Positions 9,452-19,558 of a DNA stretch of 64,000 nt are shown in pieces. Under the pieces are notes generated by a model. It was given only the letters and a program-made list of their open reading frames with translations, was not told the DNA's origin and searched no databases. The position numbers and the translations under genes were made by a program. The stretch is from Thiomicrospira sp. WB1 (GTDB lineage Bacteria; Pseudomonadota; Gammaproteobacteria; Thiomicrospirales; Thiomicrospiraceae), in the NCBI RefSeq assembly GCF_001507535.1, contig NZ_LQBN01000002.1, positions 372,001 to 436,000 on the forward strand. The letters run 5' to 3'. How positions within the stretch are numbered: position 1 is the stretch's first letter; the number at the start of each line of letters is the position of its first letter.

Positions 9452-11295
9452 TGTACCGGCTCCTCTGGTGACACATAACACAGGCTGACGCGGTCGTTGG
9501 GTGGCGTCTGCAACGTCAAATCGCTGCTCATTAATTCGTCGCGCCGGAAATAATGACAGCGCAGGGTTTCATTCGCCTGATGGCGACTCAAAAACCGCTC
9601 CAATGTGGCCAACGAATCCATTTTAAACCCGTTCAGCGCAATCAACTCATCGCCCGGCGCCAAACCCGCTTCGACTGCGGCTTGACGGTTCCAGATGTGG
9701 CGCACCTTCAAGGTTTGGTGTTCAGTCGGCACCAGGTTGACGCCAAGGATCAAAGGCGCTGGAGATTGGGTTTGTTTGGCCTCGTCCACCGGTCCGCCCA
9801 TGTCTTTGAGGTGGGTGGCAGCCCGCAATGAAAACGCAATGCCAAACTCGGCAAACAGGGTGTCAAAGGGCAGGTCTTCCTGCCCGTCCAGATAACGGGC
9901 AAAGAAATCCGTTAAATCCACGCCGCTGACGCGTTCGCAGACTTGTTCGATCTCGTCTTCTTTCAAGCCCCTGCCCGTGCGCCCGTAATCCTGCCAGAGC
10001 GTTTTGAGCACATCATCCAGGCTGATCTTTCCCTGAGTCTTATGGCGCAAGGTCAAATCCAATCCTAATGCAATCAAGGCCCCTTTGGTGTAATAGTTGA
10101 CGATGGCATTGGGTGCGTTTTCGTCCTGCTGATAAAACTTGGTCCAGGTCAGCCGGCTGGATTCGGCCACGCTTTGCTCAAAGCGTCCCGGCAGGCGATA
10201 GACTTTGGTCATTTCCTTGCTCAAACGAGCCAAATACGCCGACGCTGTCAGAATGCCCGCTCGCCAGAGGATATTGAGGTCATAAAACGAGGTAATGCCT
10301 TCAAACCACCACAGTTGACGGGTGTACACCGGCTCGGTCAGATTCGGGCGTTGATAGACCTCGGGTTGGATGCGTTTGACGTTCCAGGTATGAAAGTACT
10401 CGTGTGAACACAGTTCCAGAAAATTCAAATAGCCGTCGGGGTAGGTCGTTTCCCGGCCCAGATAGGGCAAGTCATCGCGGCTGATCATCAGGGCCGTGGA
10501 ATCCAGATGTTCCAGACCGCCGTAATCATTGGCGGTGACCATCACCTGAAACAGATAGCGCTGAATCGGGTAGGGCGCGCCAAACAGCGACAGTTCGGTT
10601 TCGCAGATGCGGGTCAGATCGGCACGGAGTTGTTCGGTGTCTACGCGCTCCCATTCGATTCGACCCGTGAAGACCGCCTGGTGCACAATGCCACAGGCTT
10701 CAAATTCGAGCCACTCAAACGATCCGATCTCAACCGGATACTCAATCAAATCCCAATAATCTTTTGCCTGGAAGCGCCCGAACCCCTGGTCGTCGGTCTC
10801 AACCGCTGGCAGCGTTGTGGCGACCTGCCAGTCGGTCTGAAAGGGGGCGCTGCCTTTTTCAATCACGACCTCAACCGGCTGCTCACGCTGACCTTCGACC
10901 GCCAGAAACACGCTGGTGCCATTGAAAAAGGCATGCGTCTGGTCAAAATGCGCACCTCGCACCGACAAATCCCAGGCGTAAACCTGGTAGCAAATCTCAA
11001 TCGCGGTCGCAGCGGGCTCGACCTGCCAGTGCGCGGTGTCCAACGGCGTCACAGTCAGTGGCTGACCTTGTTCTGTCTGGGCCCGCAATCCCACCACATG
11101 CTTGGCAAAATCGCGCAACAGGTAACTGCCGGGGATCCATTTGGGCAGCGACAGAACCTGACCGGTCGGATCCGGCAGTTCCACCCGAAGCGTGACCTCA
11201 AACAAATGCGCATGCGGATGAGCCAGCTGGAGACGGTAGTGCAAAGCAGGCGAGGGCGTGAAAGCCGGTTGCGGTTGCGACGCAAAAAGTGTCAT
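9436..11295 (-). CDS. M61 family glycyl aminopeptidase-like protein with PDZ domain
   Basis: A 619-residue M61 peptidase. After an N-terminal beta domain, the gluzincin core has the zinc motif HEYFH at residues 298-302 (SHEYFHTWNVKRI), preceded by GGLEHLDST. The segment LDVGLDLTLR-like LDLTLRHKT and a C-terminal PDZ-like region (about 515-600, GVNLVPTEHQTLKVRHIWNR, APGDELIALNG) follow. No signal peptide is seen, so it is probably cytoplasmic. Family members cleave N-terminal Gly or Ala from peptides; the role here is unknown. It is the first gene of an apparent M61-slyX unit, divergent from gltX. Confidence 0.9.
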   Translation of the reverse strand: MTLFASQPQPAFTPSPALHYRLQLAHPHAHLFEVTLRVELPDPTGQVLSLPKWIPGSYLLRDFAKHVVGLRAQTEQGQPLTVTPLDTAHWQVEPAATAIEICYQVYAWDLSVRGAHFDQTHAFFNGTSVFLAVEGQREQPVEVVIEKGSAPFQTDWQVATTLPAVETDDQGFGRFQAKDYWDLIEYPVEIGSFEWLEFEACGIVHQAVFTGRIEWERVDTEQLRADLTRICETELSLFGAPYPIQRYLFQVMVTANDYGGLEHLDSTALMISRDDLPYLGRETTYPDGYLNFLELCSHEYFHTWNVKRIQPEVYQRPNLTEPVYTRQLWWFEGITSFYDLNILWRAGILTASAYLARLSKEMTKVYRLPGRFEQSVAESSRLTWTKFYQQDENAPNAIVNYYTKGALIALGLDLTLRHKTQGKISLDDVLKTLWQDYGRTGRGLKEDEIEQVCERVSGVDLTDFFARYLDGQEDLPFDTLFAEFGIAFSLRAATHLKDMGGPVDEAKQTQSPAPLILGVNLVPTEHQTLKVRHIWNRQAAVEAGLAPGDELIALNGFKMDSLATLERFLSRHQANETLRCHYFRRDELMSSDLTLQTPPNDRVSLCYVSPEEPVQWPMM

Positions 11296-11361
11296 AAAAA
11301 ACGATTTCCTTTGCTCTTTTTTCGCGCCCCCGAGCGTTGGTGAAAACTCGTTCCACGGTCG

Positions 11362-11392
11362 TTCACGGCAGGCGGGCGGAATTGGTTATAAT
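11362..11392 (+). promoter_or_regulatory. Probable gltX promoter
   Basis: A perfect TATAAT lies at 11387-11392, about 70 bases before gltX. A weak -35 (TTCACG at 11362-11367) has a long 19-base spacer. The -10 is convincing; the -35 is not. Confidence 0.45.
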
Positions 11393-11462
11393 GTGTCCCA
11401 TTTTACGCCATTTGCCCGCACAGATGGTATGCATCGACACAGTTTAGATAAAGGAGACGCTT

Positions 11463-12878
11463 GTGGTAAAAACGCGATTCGCCCCCAGCCCGACGGGCTT
11501 TCTGCACATTGGCGGTGTGCGCACAGCCTTGTTTTCCTGGCTTTATGCACGCCAGCAAACCGGGCAGTTTGTTCTGCGCATCGAAGACACGGATCGCGAG
11601 CGTTCCACCCAGGCCTCGGTCGACGCCATCCTTGATGGCATGCACTGGCTGGGCCTGGACTATGATGACGGCCCGATTTATCAGACCGATCGTTTTGAAC
11701 GTTACAAGGCCATCATTGACCAGCTGCTGGCCGAAGACAAAGCCTATTATTGTTATGCCAGCCAGGAAGAGCTGGATCAAATGCGCGAAGCCCAGCGTGC
11801 GCGTGGTGAAAAACCCCGTTATGACGGGCGCTACCGGGACTTTACCGGTACGCCGCCGGAAGGGGTCAAGCCCGTGATCCGGTTTAAGAACCCGCAGGAG
11901 GGCAGTGTGGTCATCGATGATCTGGTCAAAGGGCAAATTACCGTGTCCAACAGTGAACTTGACGACCTGATCATCGCCCGGTCGGACGGCACGCCCACCT
12001 ATAACCTCACTGTGGTGGTGGACGACTGGGACATGGGCATGACCCACGTCATTCGCGGGGACGACCACATTAACAACACCCCACGCCAGATCAACCTATA
12101 TCAGGCATTGGGGGCGCCGGTACCCAAGTTTGCGCACATCCCCATGGTGCTCGGCAGTGATGGCGCACGCCTGTCCAAACGCCACGGTGCAGTGTCCGTG
12201 CTCCAATACAAAGAAGAAGGCTTTTTACCGGAAGCCTTACTGAACTATCTGGTCCGATTGGGGTGGTCTCATGGCGATCAGGAAATTTTCACCCTTGAAG
12301 AAATGGTGGCGCATTTTTCTTTGGAAGCGGTTAATGCCGCCCCGTCCACGTTTAACGAAGAAAAGCTGCTCTGGATCAATCAGCAGCATATTCAGACCAC
12401 ACCGCTTGCTAATTTAACCGCGCATCTGACCCCTTTTATGCAGGAGCGTGGGCTCGACACCGAGCAGGGACCGGCTTTGTCCGCTGTGGCCGACCTTTTG
12501 CGTGAGCGGGCAAAAACCCTGGTGGAGATGGCGGAGGCCGCCGATTACTTTTACCGTGAGTTTGACGCCTTTGATGCGGTGGCCACCAAAAAGCATCTGC
12601 GTCCGGTTGCCGAAACACCGTTACGCACACTCAAAGACAAACTGGCCGCGCTGACAGACTGGTCGACCAAATCCATCCATGAATGCATTCAGGCCACGGC
12701 AGCTGAGCTGGAAGTCGGCATGGGCAAAGTGGGCATGCCATTTCGCGTGGCAATCACTGGCGGCGGTCAATCGCCTTCGATTGATGCCACGGCGGAACTG
12801 ATTGGGCAGACACGCTGTTTGGCCCGTATGGATCGGGCTTTGGCCGTGATTGAGGAGCGCAAGGCGCAAAACGGCTAA
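11463..12878 (+). CDS. gltX: Glutamyl-tRNA synthetase
   Basis: A 471-residue class I synthetase that charges tRNA-Glu. The N-terminal active site has [15 protein letters not shown] with the HIGH-equivalent HIGG at residues 15-18, and the KMSKS-equivalent loop is [10 protein letters not shown]. The middle [21 protein letters not shown] is typical of GluRS. The start is GTG at 11463 with AAGGAGA 6 bases upstream. Its own substrate tRNA genes (two identical tRNA-Glu copies) lie directly downstream, behind a separate promoter. Confidence 0.97.
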   Translation: MVKTRFAPSPTGFLHIGGVRTALFSWLYARQQTGQFVLRIEDTDRERSTQASVDAILDGMHWLGLDYDDGPIYQTDRFERYKAIIDQLLAEDKAYYCYASQEELDQMREAQRARGEKPRYDGRYRDFTGTPPEGVKPVIRFKNPQEGSVVIDDLVKGQITVSNSELDDLIIARSDGTPTYNLTVVVDDWDMGMTHVIRGDDHINNTPRQINLYQALGAPVPKFAHIPMVLGSDGARLSKRHGAVSVLQYKEEGFLPEALLNYLVRLGWSHGDQEIFTLEEMVAHFSLEAVNAAPSTFNEEKLLWINQQHIQTTPLANLTAHLTPFMQERGLDTEQGPALSAVADLLRERAKTLVEMAEAADYFYREFDAFDAVATKKHLRPVAETPLRTLKDKLAALTDWSTKSIHECIQATAAELEVGMGKVGMPFRVAITGGGQSPSIDATAELIGQTRCLARMDRALAVIEERKAQNG

Positions 12879-12904
12879 AATTGTCAAAAAAGTGCAAAAA
12901 TGGC

Positions 12905-12932
12905 TTGACCGTCACGGTGAGTTCCTTATAAT
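12905..12932 (+). promoter_or_regulatory. Sigma-70 promoter of the tRNA array
   Basis: TTGACC at 12905-12910 and TATAAT at 12927-12932 with a 16-base spacer, ending about 18 bases before the tRNA-Ala gene. The bases after the -10 (ACGCACCC) are GC-rich, as is common in growth-rate-regulated stable RNA promoters. Confidence 0.85.
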
Positions 12933-12950
12933 ACGCACCCATCAGCTCGA

Positions 12951-13026
12951 GGGGCTATAGCTCAGCTGGGAGAGCGCAACACTGGCAGTGTTGAGGTCAG
13001 CGGTTCGATCCCGCTTAGCTCCACCA
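12951..13026 (+). tRNA. tRNA-Ala (anticodon GGC), CCA encoded
   Basis: A full cloverleaf can be drawn. The acceptor GGGGCTA pairs with TAGCTCC (one G-T), the anticodon stem CAACA/TGTTG holds the loop CTGGCAG (anticodon GGC), and the T arm contains GGTTCGATCCC. The gene ends in A-CCA. It is the first gene of the array. Confidence 0.96.
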
Positions 13027-13063
13027 TTTTACTTAGGCCAAATGGTAAAGAGATGATGTTTGT

Positions 13064-13139
13064 GTCCCGTTCGTCTAGAGGCCTAGGACACCGCCCTTTC
13101 ACGGCGGTAACAGGGGTTCGACTCCCCTACGGGACGCCA
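13064..13139 (+). tRNA. tRNA-Glu (anticodon TTC), copy 1
   Basis: Acceptor GTCCCGT pairs with ACGGGAC; the anticodon stem CCGCC/GGCGG holds loop CTTTCAC (anticodon TTC). The T loop is GTTCGACTC and CCA is encoded. It is identical over its whole 76 bases to the copy at 13333. Confidence 0.97.
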
Positions 13140-13141
13140 TT

Positions 13142-13216
13142 GCGGGAATAGCTCAGCGGTAGAGCACAACCTTGCCAAGGTTGGGGTCGCGAGTTCGAAC
13201 CTCGTTTCCCGCTCCA
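13142..13216 (+). tRNA. tRNA-Gly (anticodon GCC), CCA encoded
   Basis: Acceptor GCGGGAA pairs with TTCCCGC; the anticodon stem CAACC/GGTTG holds loop TTGCCAA (anticodon GCC). The T arm is present and CCA is encoded. Only two bases separate it from the first tRNA-Glu, so the two must be processed from one transcript. Confidence 0.96.
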
Positions 13217-13270
13217 AATTCAGATTGTATGAATGTTTCCTCTAGGCCGGAATCATACATTCACACAATC

Positions 13271-13295
13271 GCCTGCTTCGGCAGGCATTTTTTTT
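13271..13295 (+). terminator. Intrinsic terminator within the tRNA array
   Basis: Stem GCCTGC/GCAGGC with a stable TTCG tetraloop, followed by A and a run of eight T. It lies between tRNA-Gly and the second tRNA-Glu, so transcription of the last gene is expected to be reduced or to need its own start. Confidence 0.85.
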
Positions 13296-13332
13296 GTCTG
13301 GACAAAATTTGTTTCAGGCAAAAAACCCTCCC

Positions 13333-13408
13333 GTCCCGTTCGTCTAGAGGCCTAGGACACCGCCCTTTCACGGCGGTAACAGGGGTTCGACTCCCCTACG
13401 GGACGCCA
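13333..13408 (+). tRNA. tRNA-Glu (anticodon TTC), copy 2
   Basis: An exact 76-base duplicate of the tRNA-Glu gene at 13064. No clear promoter is visible in the 37 bases between the preceding terminator and this gene, so it may depend on read-through. Confidence 0.97.
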
Positions 13409-13416
13409 CATCTTAA

Positions 13417-13450
13417 CCCGCCGATTGCGAATGTGATCGGCGGGTTTTTT
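13417..13450 (+). terminator. Intrinsic terminator after tRNA-Glu copy 2
   Basis: A 9-bp stem CCCGCCGAT/ATCGGCGGG with a 10-base loop, followed directly by six T. It ends the tRNA transcription unit. Confidence 0.92.
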
Positions 13451-13473
13451 CTTTCTATAACCACCTGTTTTTT

Positions 13474-13485
13474 ACCAGGCCTGGT
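13474..13485. repeat. Iterated palindrome ACCAGGCCTGGT, copy 4
   Basis: Perfect intergenic copy 23 bases after the tRNA terminator, with TTTTTT on the left and CACTT on the right. Confidence 0.95.
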
Positions 13486-13727
13486 CACTTTTGGTGCGTT
13501 TTGAATCATCGCAGTCGTTTATTTCATGCGTTTGCATGACAACCCCTTAAGATTTCATTACTTTTTCTTTTGGGTGCACGCCTTGCTTTGTGTCGATAAC
13601 AGCAAACAACCCACCAATATCACATCACTGTCATCTGAACAGGGCAGGATGGCTGAATGATTGAAGCCCTCCGGGCAATTTGCTTTACAATGTGGCTAAA
13701 ACGTATCGACGAAAAGGGAGCACAGAC
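13486..13727. other. Leader region of gnd without a gene
   Basis: No convincing open reading frame is seen here. A weak promoter candidate for gnd is TTGAAG (13661-13666) with TACAAT (13686-13691), but the 19-base spacer is long. No hairpin or riboswitch-like structure was recognised. Confidence 0.4.
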
Positions 13728-15182
13728 ATGGCGCAGGCTGATATAGGCGTGATCGGTTTGGCCGTTATGGGTCAGAATTTGGTTCTGAACATGGCGGACC
13801 ATGGTTTCAAGGTAGCGGTGTACAACCGCTCTTATGAAAAGACCGATGCGTTTATTCGCCAACGAGTGGCAGGGCGCTCCATTGTTGGCGCACAAACGCT
13901 TTCCGAACTGGTCGATCAGTTAGCCACGCCCCGTAAAGTCATGCTGATGGTCAAAGCGGGCGCCGTGGTGGATCAGTTGATTGAGGATTTGATTCCGCTG
14001 CTGTCTGAAGGCGACATCATCATCGATGGCGGTAATTCCCTCTACACAGACTCGACTCGCCGCACTCAGCGCCTCCAAGCCGAAGGCTTGCATTTCATCG
14101 GCACCGGAGTGTCGGGCGGTGAAGAAGGCGCCCGCACTGGTCCGTCGATTATGCCGGGTGGCGACAAAACGGCCTGGCCCGCGGTCAAACCGATCTTTCA
14201 GGCCATTGCCGCCCAGTCCGATGATCAGCCCTGCTGTGACTGGGTGGGGCCGGAAGGCGCCGGGCATTACGTCAAGATGGTGCACAATGGCATCGAGTAT
14301 GGCGACATGCAGCTGATTGCGGAGGCGTATCATTTAATGCGCCAGGGCCTGGGGTTATCGGTTGAGGCCATCCAAGCGGTCTTTGCTGAATGGAATCAGG
14401 GTGTGTTGGACTCATACCTAATTGAAATCACGGCTGATTTACTGACGTTTAAAGACCAGGACGGCGAACCGTTGGTCGACAAGATTCTGGATGCCGCCGG
14501 GCAGAAAGGCACGGGCAAGTGGACGGGCATCAGCTCGCTGGAACTGGGCGTGCCGGTAACCTTGATCACCGAATCGGTTTACGCCCGTTGTCTGTCGGCC
14601 CTGAAAACCGAGCGCGAACAGGCCGCCGATCGCTATCCGGCGGGTGAGGCATCCACATTGAGTGAATTGGACACGCAGGCCATGATTGATGCGTTGCATG
14701 ATGCGTTGTATGCCTCAAAAATCATGTCGTATGCACAAGGCTACATGCTGATGCGCGAAGCGGCCAATGAGTTTGACTGGGATCTGAATTACGGCGGCAT
14801 TGCGCTGATGTGGCGCGGTGGGTGCATCATTCGCAGTCGTTTTCTGGAAAACATCAAACAGGCCTATGATCAGAACCCGACCTTAAGCAACCTGCTGCAC
14901 GATCAATTTTTTGAAGACGCGGTCAAACAGGCCGAGCGTCACTGGCGCAAAGCGGTGGCCTTTGCGGTCACAGAAGGCTTGCCGGTGCCGGCGATGAGTT
15001 CGGCGCTGGCGTTTTTTGACGGCTATCGCTGCGCCCGGTTGCCCGCCAACATTCTGCAGGCACAGCGCGATTATTTCGGTGCCCACACCTATGAACGCGT
15101 GGACGCCCCGCGAGGGGAGCGTTTCCATACCGACTGGATTCATTCCGGCGGCCACGCCCAATCCGGCAGTTACGAGGTGTAA
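13728..15182 (+). CDS. gnd: 6-phosphogluconate dehydrogenase, decarboxylating
   Basis: A 484-residue enzyme that oxidises 6-phosphogluconate to ribulose 5-phosphate and CO2 with NADP. The N-terminal Rossmann motif is [12 protein letters not shown]. It has the family segments [35 protein letters not shown] and the catalytic [16 protein letters not shown]. The C-terminal half contains QKGTGKWT and WRGGCIIRS. Start 13728 ([11 protein letters not shown]) is chosen because of AAGGGAG 8 bases upstream. It is the first gene of gnd-zwf-pgl, two bases ahead of zwf. Confidence 0.97.
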   Translation: MAQADIGVIGLAVMGQNLVLNMADHGFKVAVYNRSYEKTDAFIRQRVAGRSIVGAQTLSELVDQLATPRKVMLMVKAGAVVDQLIEDLIPLLSEGDIIIDGGNSLYTDSTRRTQRLQAEGLHFIGTGVSGGEEGARTGPSIMPGGDKTAWPAVKPIFQAIAAQSDDQPCCDWVGPEGAGHYVKMVHNGIEYGDMQLIAEAYHLMRQGLGLSVEAIQAVFAEWNQGVLDSYLIEITADLLTFKDQDGEPLVDKILDAAGQKGTGKWTGISSLELGVPVTLITESVYARCLSALKTEREQAADRYPAGEASTLSELDTQAMIDALHDALYASKIMSYAQGYMLMREAANEFDWDLNYGGIALMWRGGCIIRSRFLENIKQAYDQNPTLSNLLHDQFFEDAVKQAERHWRKAVAFAVTEGLPVPAMSSALAFFDGYRCARLPANILQAQRDYFGAHTYERVDAPRGERFHTDWIHSGGHAQSGSYEV

Positions 15183-15184
15183 TC

Positions 15185-16663
15185 ATGGCGCAGGCCTGTA
15201 CCTATGTGGTGTTTGGCGCCACTGGCAATTTATCCCTGACCAAGCTGATGCCCAGCTTCTATCATTTGGAGCAGATGGGACGTCTGGATGAGGACATGCA
15301 CATTCTGGCAATCGGGCGCCGTGACTGGTCACGTCAGGACTGGGTGGACGAAGTACGTGCTCACTTGTCACCCAAAGCCCGTGGCGGGCTGGATGCCGAA
15401 GTGTTCGATCGCTTTGTGCAGCGGCTGGATTATTTACGCATGGACATCAATGATGCGGCGGCGTATGAACAGCTGGCCCAGAAAATCGACTCCGCTGGCT
15501 GGTCGGAAAACGTCGCTTATTATCTGTCACTGGCCCCGGACTTTTTTGCCGAAGTGGTTCGTCATTTGAGCAAAGCGGACCTGTTACTGGAACAGACCGG
15601 CTGGAAGCGCGTGGTATTGGAAAAACCGTTTGGGTATGACCTGACCAGCGCCAAAAACCTGCAGCGCGAACTGAACAAATACCTCAAGGAATCCCAGACC
15701 TATCGCATCGATCATTATCTGGGCAAAGGCATGGTGCAAAACATCATGGTGTTTCGCTTTGCCAACCTGCTGATGGAACCGTTGTGGAACCGAAATTTCA
15801 TCGAGCACGTCCAGATCACCCATGCCGAAGACCGCCCGATCGGCACCCGTGCAGGCTATTACGATACCAGTGGAGCCATGCGTGACATGATTCAAAGCCA
15901 TTTATTGCAGTTGCTGGCGCTGGTGGCGATGGAACCCCCGGCCTCCATGGAAGCCGAAGACCTGCGCGATGAAAAGGTCAAACTGCTTAAATCCATTCGC
16001 CCCATCCAGAAAAAGCACGTGGCCTCTCAAGCCTATCGCGCTCAGTACACCGCTGGCAAAGTCCATGGTCAACCCGTGCCGGGCTATCTGGACGAACCTG
16101 GAGTGGCGCCGGACAGCGTGACCGAAACCTATGCCGCCATGAAGCTCTACGTGGATAACTGGCGCTGGGCCGGGGTGCCGTTTTATGTGCAGACCGGGAA
16201 AAACCTGCCCAAAAACAAAACGCTGGTGTCGGTGTGCTTCAAACACCCGCCCAAACAGTTTTTCCGTGATTCCCAGATTGAAAAAATGGAACCCAACTGG
16301 ATTATTTTCGGCATTCAGCCGGATGAATCCATCAAAGTTGAAATGATGGCCAAACAGCCGGGTTTGGAAATCAACACCCAGCAGATCAGTCTGGATGCAG
16401 CCCTGCATCCGGACGAGGCCGATGCGTACGATGCTTATGAGGAGCTGTTGCTGGATGTGATCAAAGGGGACCGATCGCTGTTTTTGCGATACGACGAGGT
16501 CAAAGCCGCCTGGAAAGTGGTGGACCCGGTGATTGCCGCCTGGAGCACACAGACCAATTACATTGATACCTATGAATCGGGGACCTGGGGACCACAGGGC
16601 GCCAACAAACTCTTTGACTCCCCGGAACAGGCGTGGCGCTATCATACCCACCCGGAGCATTAG
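15185..16663 (+). CDS. zwf: Glucose-6-phosphate 1-dehydrogenase
   Basis: A 492-residue enzyme producing 6-phosphogluconolactone and NADPH. The active-site block RIDHYLGK is present, as is the second catalytic His in [18 protein letters not shown]. Two family signatures deviate: the N-terminal GxxGDL motif reads GATGNLS, and the usual GKE after RIDHYL reads GKG. The catalytic Asp-His pair is intact, so activity is likely. It sits between gnd and pgl in one operon and starts two bases after gnd. Confidence 0.94.
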   Translation: MAQACTYVVFGATGNLSLTKLMPSFYHLEQMGRLDEDMHILAIGRRDWSRQDWVDEVRAHLSPKARGGLDAEVFDRFVQRLDYLRMDINDAAAYEQLAQKIDSAGWSENVAYYLSLAPDFFAEVVRHLSKADLLLEQTGWKRVVLEKPFGYDLTSAKNLQRELNKYLKESQTYRIDHYLGKGMVQNIMVFRFANLLMEPLWNRNFIEHVQITHAEDRPIGTRAGYYDTSGAMRDMIQSHLLQLLALVAMEPPASMEAEDLRDEKVKLLKSIRPIQKKHVASQAYRAQYTAGKVHGQPVPGYLDEPGVAPDSVTETYAAMKLYVDNWRWAGVPFYVQTGKNLPKNKTLVSVCFKHPPKQFFRDSQIEKMEPNWIIFGIQPDESIKVEMMAKQPGLEINTQQISLDAALHPDEADAYDAYEELLLDVIKGDRSLFLRYDEVKAAWKVVDPVIAAWSTQTNYIDTYESGTWGPQGANKLFDSPEQAWRYHTHPEH

Positions 16664-16664
16664 T

Positions 16665-17372
16665 ATGACCGAACTCAACAGTCTGCCGGACAACTGGATG
16701 GTGTTTGACGAGGCACAAGGATTGTCGAATGATCTGTGTGCGGCAATCCTTGCCCACGCAGACGACGCTATCCGTCAGCGCGGTGCCTTTCATCTGGTTC
16801 TGGCGGGCGGCACCACACCTTTAGTGACTTACCGTCAACTGGCTCATTCACAGGCCGACTGGGCACACTGGCACATTTATCTCGGGGATGAGCGTGTTCT
16901 GCCGAGCGATGACCCCGAACGCAACAGTGTGCAAATTGACCAGGCCTGGTTAAATCATGTGCCGATCCCGACCCGTCAAGTACACTGGATTCCCGCCGAA
17001 TTGGGGTTGATGCTGGCACAGCGGGCGTATCAACACACGATTGAGCGACTGCTGGGCCAACAGCCGTTTGATGTGGTGTTATTGGGCATGGGCGAGGATG
17101 GTCATACGGCCAGTCTGTTCCCGGGGCACCGGCACGATCTGGATCAACTGGTGGTCACCGAAAGCCATTCACCCAAACCACCGTCTGAACGAGTGTCCCT
17201 CAACGAACCGGCACTGGCCAACACCCATCACCTTTATAAAATCGTGACCGGAGCCAGCAAACGTGACGCCGTGGCCCAATGGTTGAAAGGGGAAGCTTTG
17301 CCCATCAATCAGATCCAAGCGGAAAGTCAGGGTGGGCAAACCCAGGTCTGGGTCGATTCTCAGGCGCTCTGA
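16665..17372 (+). CDS. pgl: 6-phosphogluconolactonase
   Basis: A 235-residue DevB-type lactonase that hydrolyses 6-phosphogluconolactone, completing the oxidative pentose phosphate branch. Motifs LAGGTTPLVTYRQL, LGDERVLPSDDPERNS and GMGEDGHTASLFPG are all present. The ATG at 16665 follows the zwf stop by one base; the longer upstream frame overlaps zwf and is rejected. The 3' end overlaps relA by 13 bases in convergent orientation. It contains a perfect iterated palindrome. Confidence 0.94.
   Translation: MTELNSLPDNWMVFDEAQGLSNDLCAAILAHADDAIRQRGAFHLVLAGGTTPLVTYRQLAHSQADWAHWHIYLGDERVLPSDDPERNSVQIDQAWLNHVPIPTRQVHWIPAELGLMLAQRAYQHTIERLLGQQPFDVVLLGMGEDGHTASLFPGHRHDLDQLVVTESHSPKPPSERVSLNEPALANTHHLYKIVTGASKRDAVAQWLKGEALPINQIQAESQGGQTQVWVDSQAL
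16939..16950. repeat. Iterated palindrome ACCAGGCCTGGT, copy 5
   Basis: Perfect copy inside pgl, read D-Q-A-W-L, with the right flank TAAA matching the extended consensus. Confidence 0.95.
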
Positions 17373-19558
17373 TTCGACTGCGCTCGCGTCACATCGATGG
17401 AACTCGATACCACGTTTTGAATCTGTTCCAATTGGTCTAATAATTCGCCCAATTGGATGGCCTGATCCAGTTCCACTTCCAGTGTCATACTGACCGAACC
17501 GTCCACCCGGTCGGTTTTGGTATCAGACGACAAAAGGTTGATGTCCCATTGCGTTAATTGCGCCATCACATCCCGCAGAAGCCCTTTGCGGTCAAACGCC
17601 AGCAACTGAATTCTGGCCAGGGTGGGTTCGACCCGTGCCGGTTTCTGCCCGGCCCAGGCCACCTCCAGCAACCGTTTTTGCTCTTCAAATGTCAGATTCA
17701 GAATATTGCCGCAATCCTGGCGATGCACCGTGACGCCCCGGCCACGGGTTACATAGCCGATGATCTCATCGCCCGGCTCCGGGGTGCAACAGGGCGCCAA
17801 GCTGGTTGCCAATTGTGGGGCACCCACCACATAAACCCCACTCTCAGGCATGCCTTCAGGCTTGGTTTCATTTTCCACCGGAGCAGGGCGCGGCACACGC
17901 TTGGGCTCGGCCTGCCGGTTAGGTTGCAGCCAACGCTGAATCGCATCGGTCAACTGACGTTCATTGATCTGGCCTTTTCCAAGGTCTTCAAACAGGGCTT
18001 CCGGGCTGGACAGGTGAAACCGTTCCGCCAGTGTCTGAGCACTGATGTCGGCATTGAGGCGCTTACACTCTTTTTGGAACAACGTCTGACCCGCTTCAAT
18101 ATTGGCGTCTTTGTTCTGTTGGTTAAACCAGTGGCGGACTTTGGTGCGCGCTCGACTGGTGCCGAGATAATGCAGGTTGGGGTTGAGCCAGTTACGATTG
18201 GGGGCCCCGTTTTTGACTGAAAGAATCTCGACCTTGTCCCCGGTCTGAAGCTGGTAGGTTAAGGGTTGGATCTTGCCGTTGATTTTGGCCCCGCGGCAAC
18301 TGTGGCCCAGATTGGTGTGGATCTGGTAAGCAAAGTCCAACGCCGTGGCGCCCTGAGACAGAGTGATCACTTCGTTGTCGGGCGTCATCACATAAATCTG
18401 CTCGCTCAGAAGCTCGGTGCTGATTTCATTGAGCAGGTCGGGATTGTCATTGTATTCAAGCATTTGGCGAACCAGGTTAATGCTTTTTTCCAACCGTTCA
18501 TCCAGACGTTTGCCGCCTTCCTTGTAACGCCAATGCGCGGCCACGCCATATTCGGCATGGTAGTGCATTTCATGAGTACGGATCTGAATTTCCACCGGTT
18601 TGTTGCCATCGCCCAATACCACAGTGTGGATGGACTGATAGCCATTGTCTTTGGGGCTGGCAATGTAGTCATCGAACTCGGGCTTGATGTAATTCCAGTG
18701 GCTGTGGATCACCCCAAGTGCTTCATAACATTCGGACACGGAGTTGACGTAAATGCGTACGGCTCTGAGGTCATAGAGCTCTTCCATGCTCAAATGCTTC
18801 TGGCTCATTTTTTTCCAGATGCTGAAAATGTGTTTGGGTCGTCCGCTGATCTGGCAATCAATGCGTGACTGAGCAAACAATTCACGCAACCGAACCATAA
18901 ATGCATCGATATACGCTTCACGCTGATCTCGCTTGGCATCCAAACGCTTTGCAATATCCTTGTAGGTGTCCGGCATCAGGTAACGGAAGGAAAGGTCTTC
19001 CAGCTCCCACTTCAACTGAGCGATGCCCAGACGATTGGCCAGCGGTGCAAAGACCAGCTGGGTTTCCTGAGCAATACGGTGGCGCGCGTCCGGTGGGGCG
19101 TCTTTCAGATGGCGCAAGCGCACCACACGATATCCAAGTTTAACGATCATAATCCGGATATCGGAGATCATGGCCAGCAGCATCTGGCGCAGTCGTTCGG
19201 TTTGCTCCTCGTTGGTCATGGCCACCGTCTGCAGATCTTTAAACTGATTCAGGCGCCGAATGCCCATCACCAGGGCGGTGACGGTTTTGCCGTAGTGGTC
19301 CAACAAGGTCTTTTCCGGCAAGTGGGTTTCCAACGCCGGGTCACTGAGCAGGGTGGCCATCAGTGTCTCACGGTCCAGCTTTAACTGCGCCAAGGCCCGG
19401 GCCACATCCACGCTGCGCACAGGAAAGGCCTGGCTGGTCGAATCGGCGACCGACAGAGCCCACTGGCAGGCCTCGCGCGCCAGCGCGTCTTCTTCGGATG
19501 TGACCAGATGGGAAAATAACGATTGGTAGAGCTTATCGCTCTGTACTTGTGTGCTCAT
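17360..19558 (-). CDS. relA: (p)ppGpp synthetase, RelA type
   Basis: A 732-residue RelA. Order: degenerate HD hydrolase region (residues about 40-200, lacking clear metal-binding HD residues), synthetase domain (YDLRAVRIYV, then SPKDNGYQSIHTVV and VEIQIRTHEMH), TGS domain (VMTPDNEVITLSQGATALDFAY), a zinc/conserved-cysteine region (CCTPEPGDEIIGYVTRGRG) and an ACT domain at the end. The charged motif ahead of the synthetase loop is EFDD, which marks monofunctional RelA rather than the RxKD of SpoT. It acts on stalled ribosomes, making ppGpp that works together with DksA. No strong ribosome site precedes ATG 19558. Confidence 0.95.
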   Translation of the reverse strand: MSTQVQSDKLYQSLFSHLVTSEEDALAREACQWALSVADSTSQAFPVRSVDVARALAQLKLDRETLMATLLSDPALETHLPEKTLLDHYGKTVTALVMGIRRLNQFKDLQTVAMTNEEQTERLRQMLLAMISDIRIMIVKLGYRVVRLRHLKDAPPDARHRIAQETQLVFAPLANRLGIAQLKWELEDLSFRYLMPDTYKDIAKRLDAKRDQREAYIDAFMVRLRELFAQSRIDCQISGRPKHIFSIWKKMSQKHLSMEELYDLRAVRIYVNSVSECYEALGVIHSHWNYIKPEFDDYIASPKDNGYQSIHTVVLGDGNKPVEIQIRTHEMHYHAEYGVAAHWRYKEGGKRLDERLEKSINLVRQMLEYNDNPDLLNEISTELLSEQIYVMTPDNEVITLSQGATALDFAYQIHTNLGHSCRGAKINGKIQPLTYQLQTGDKVEILSVKNGAPNRNWLNPNLHYLGTSRARTKVRHWFNQQNKDANIEAGQTLFQKECKRLNADISAQTLAERFHLSSPEALFEDLGKGQINERQLTDAIQRWLQPNRQAEPKRVPRPAPVENETKPEGMPESGVYVVGAPQLATSLAPCCTPEPGDEIIGYVTRGRGVTVHRQDCGNILNLTFEEQKRLLEVAWAGQKPARVEPTLARIQLLAFDRKGLLRDVMAQLTQWDINLLSSDTKTDRVDGSVSMTLEVELDQAIQLGELLDQLEQIQNVVSSSIDVTRAQSNQSA

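Noticed and set aside
10507-11343. 278-codon open frame antisense to the M61 peptidase
   Set aside because: Overlaps a full-length M61 gene and shows no domain.
13064-13408. Duplicate tRNA-Glu genes as attachment sites of an integrated element
   Set aside because: Only about 190 bases lie between them, holding a tRNA-Gly and a terminator; there is no integrase or foreign cargo.
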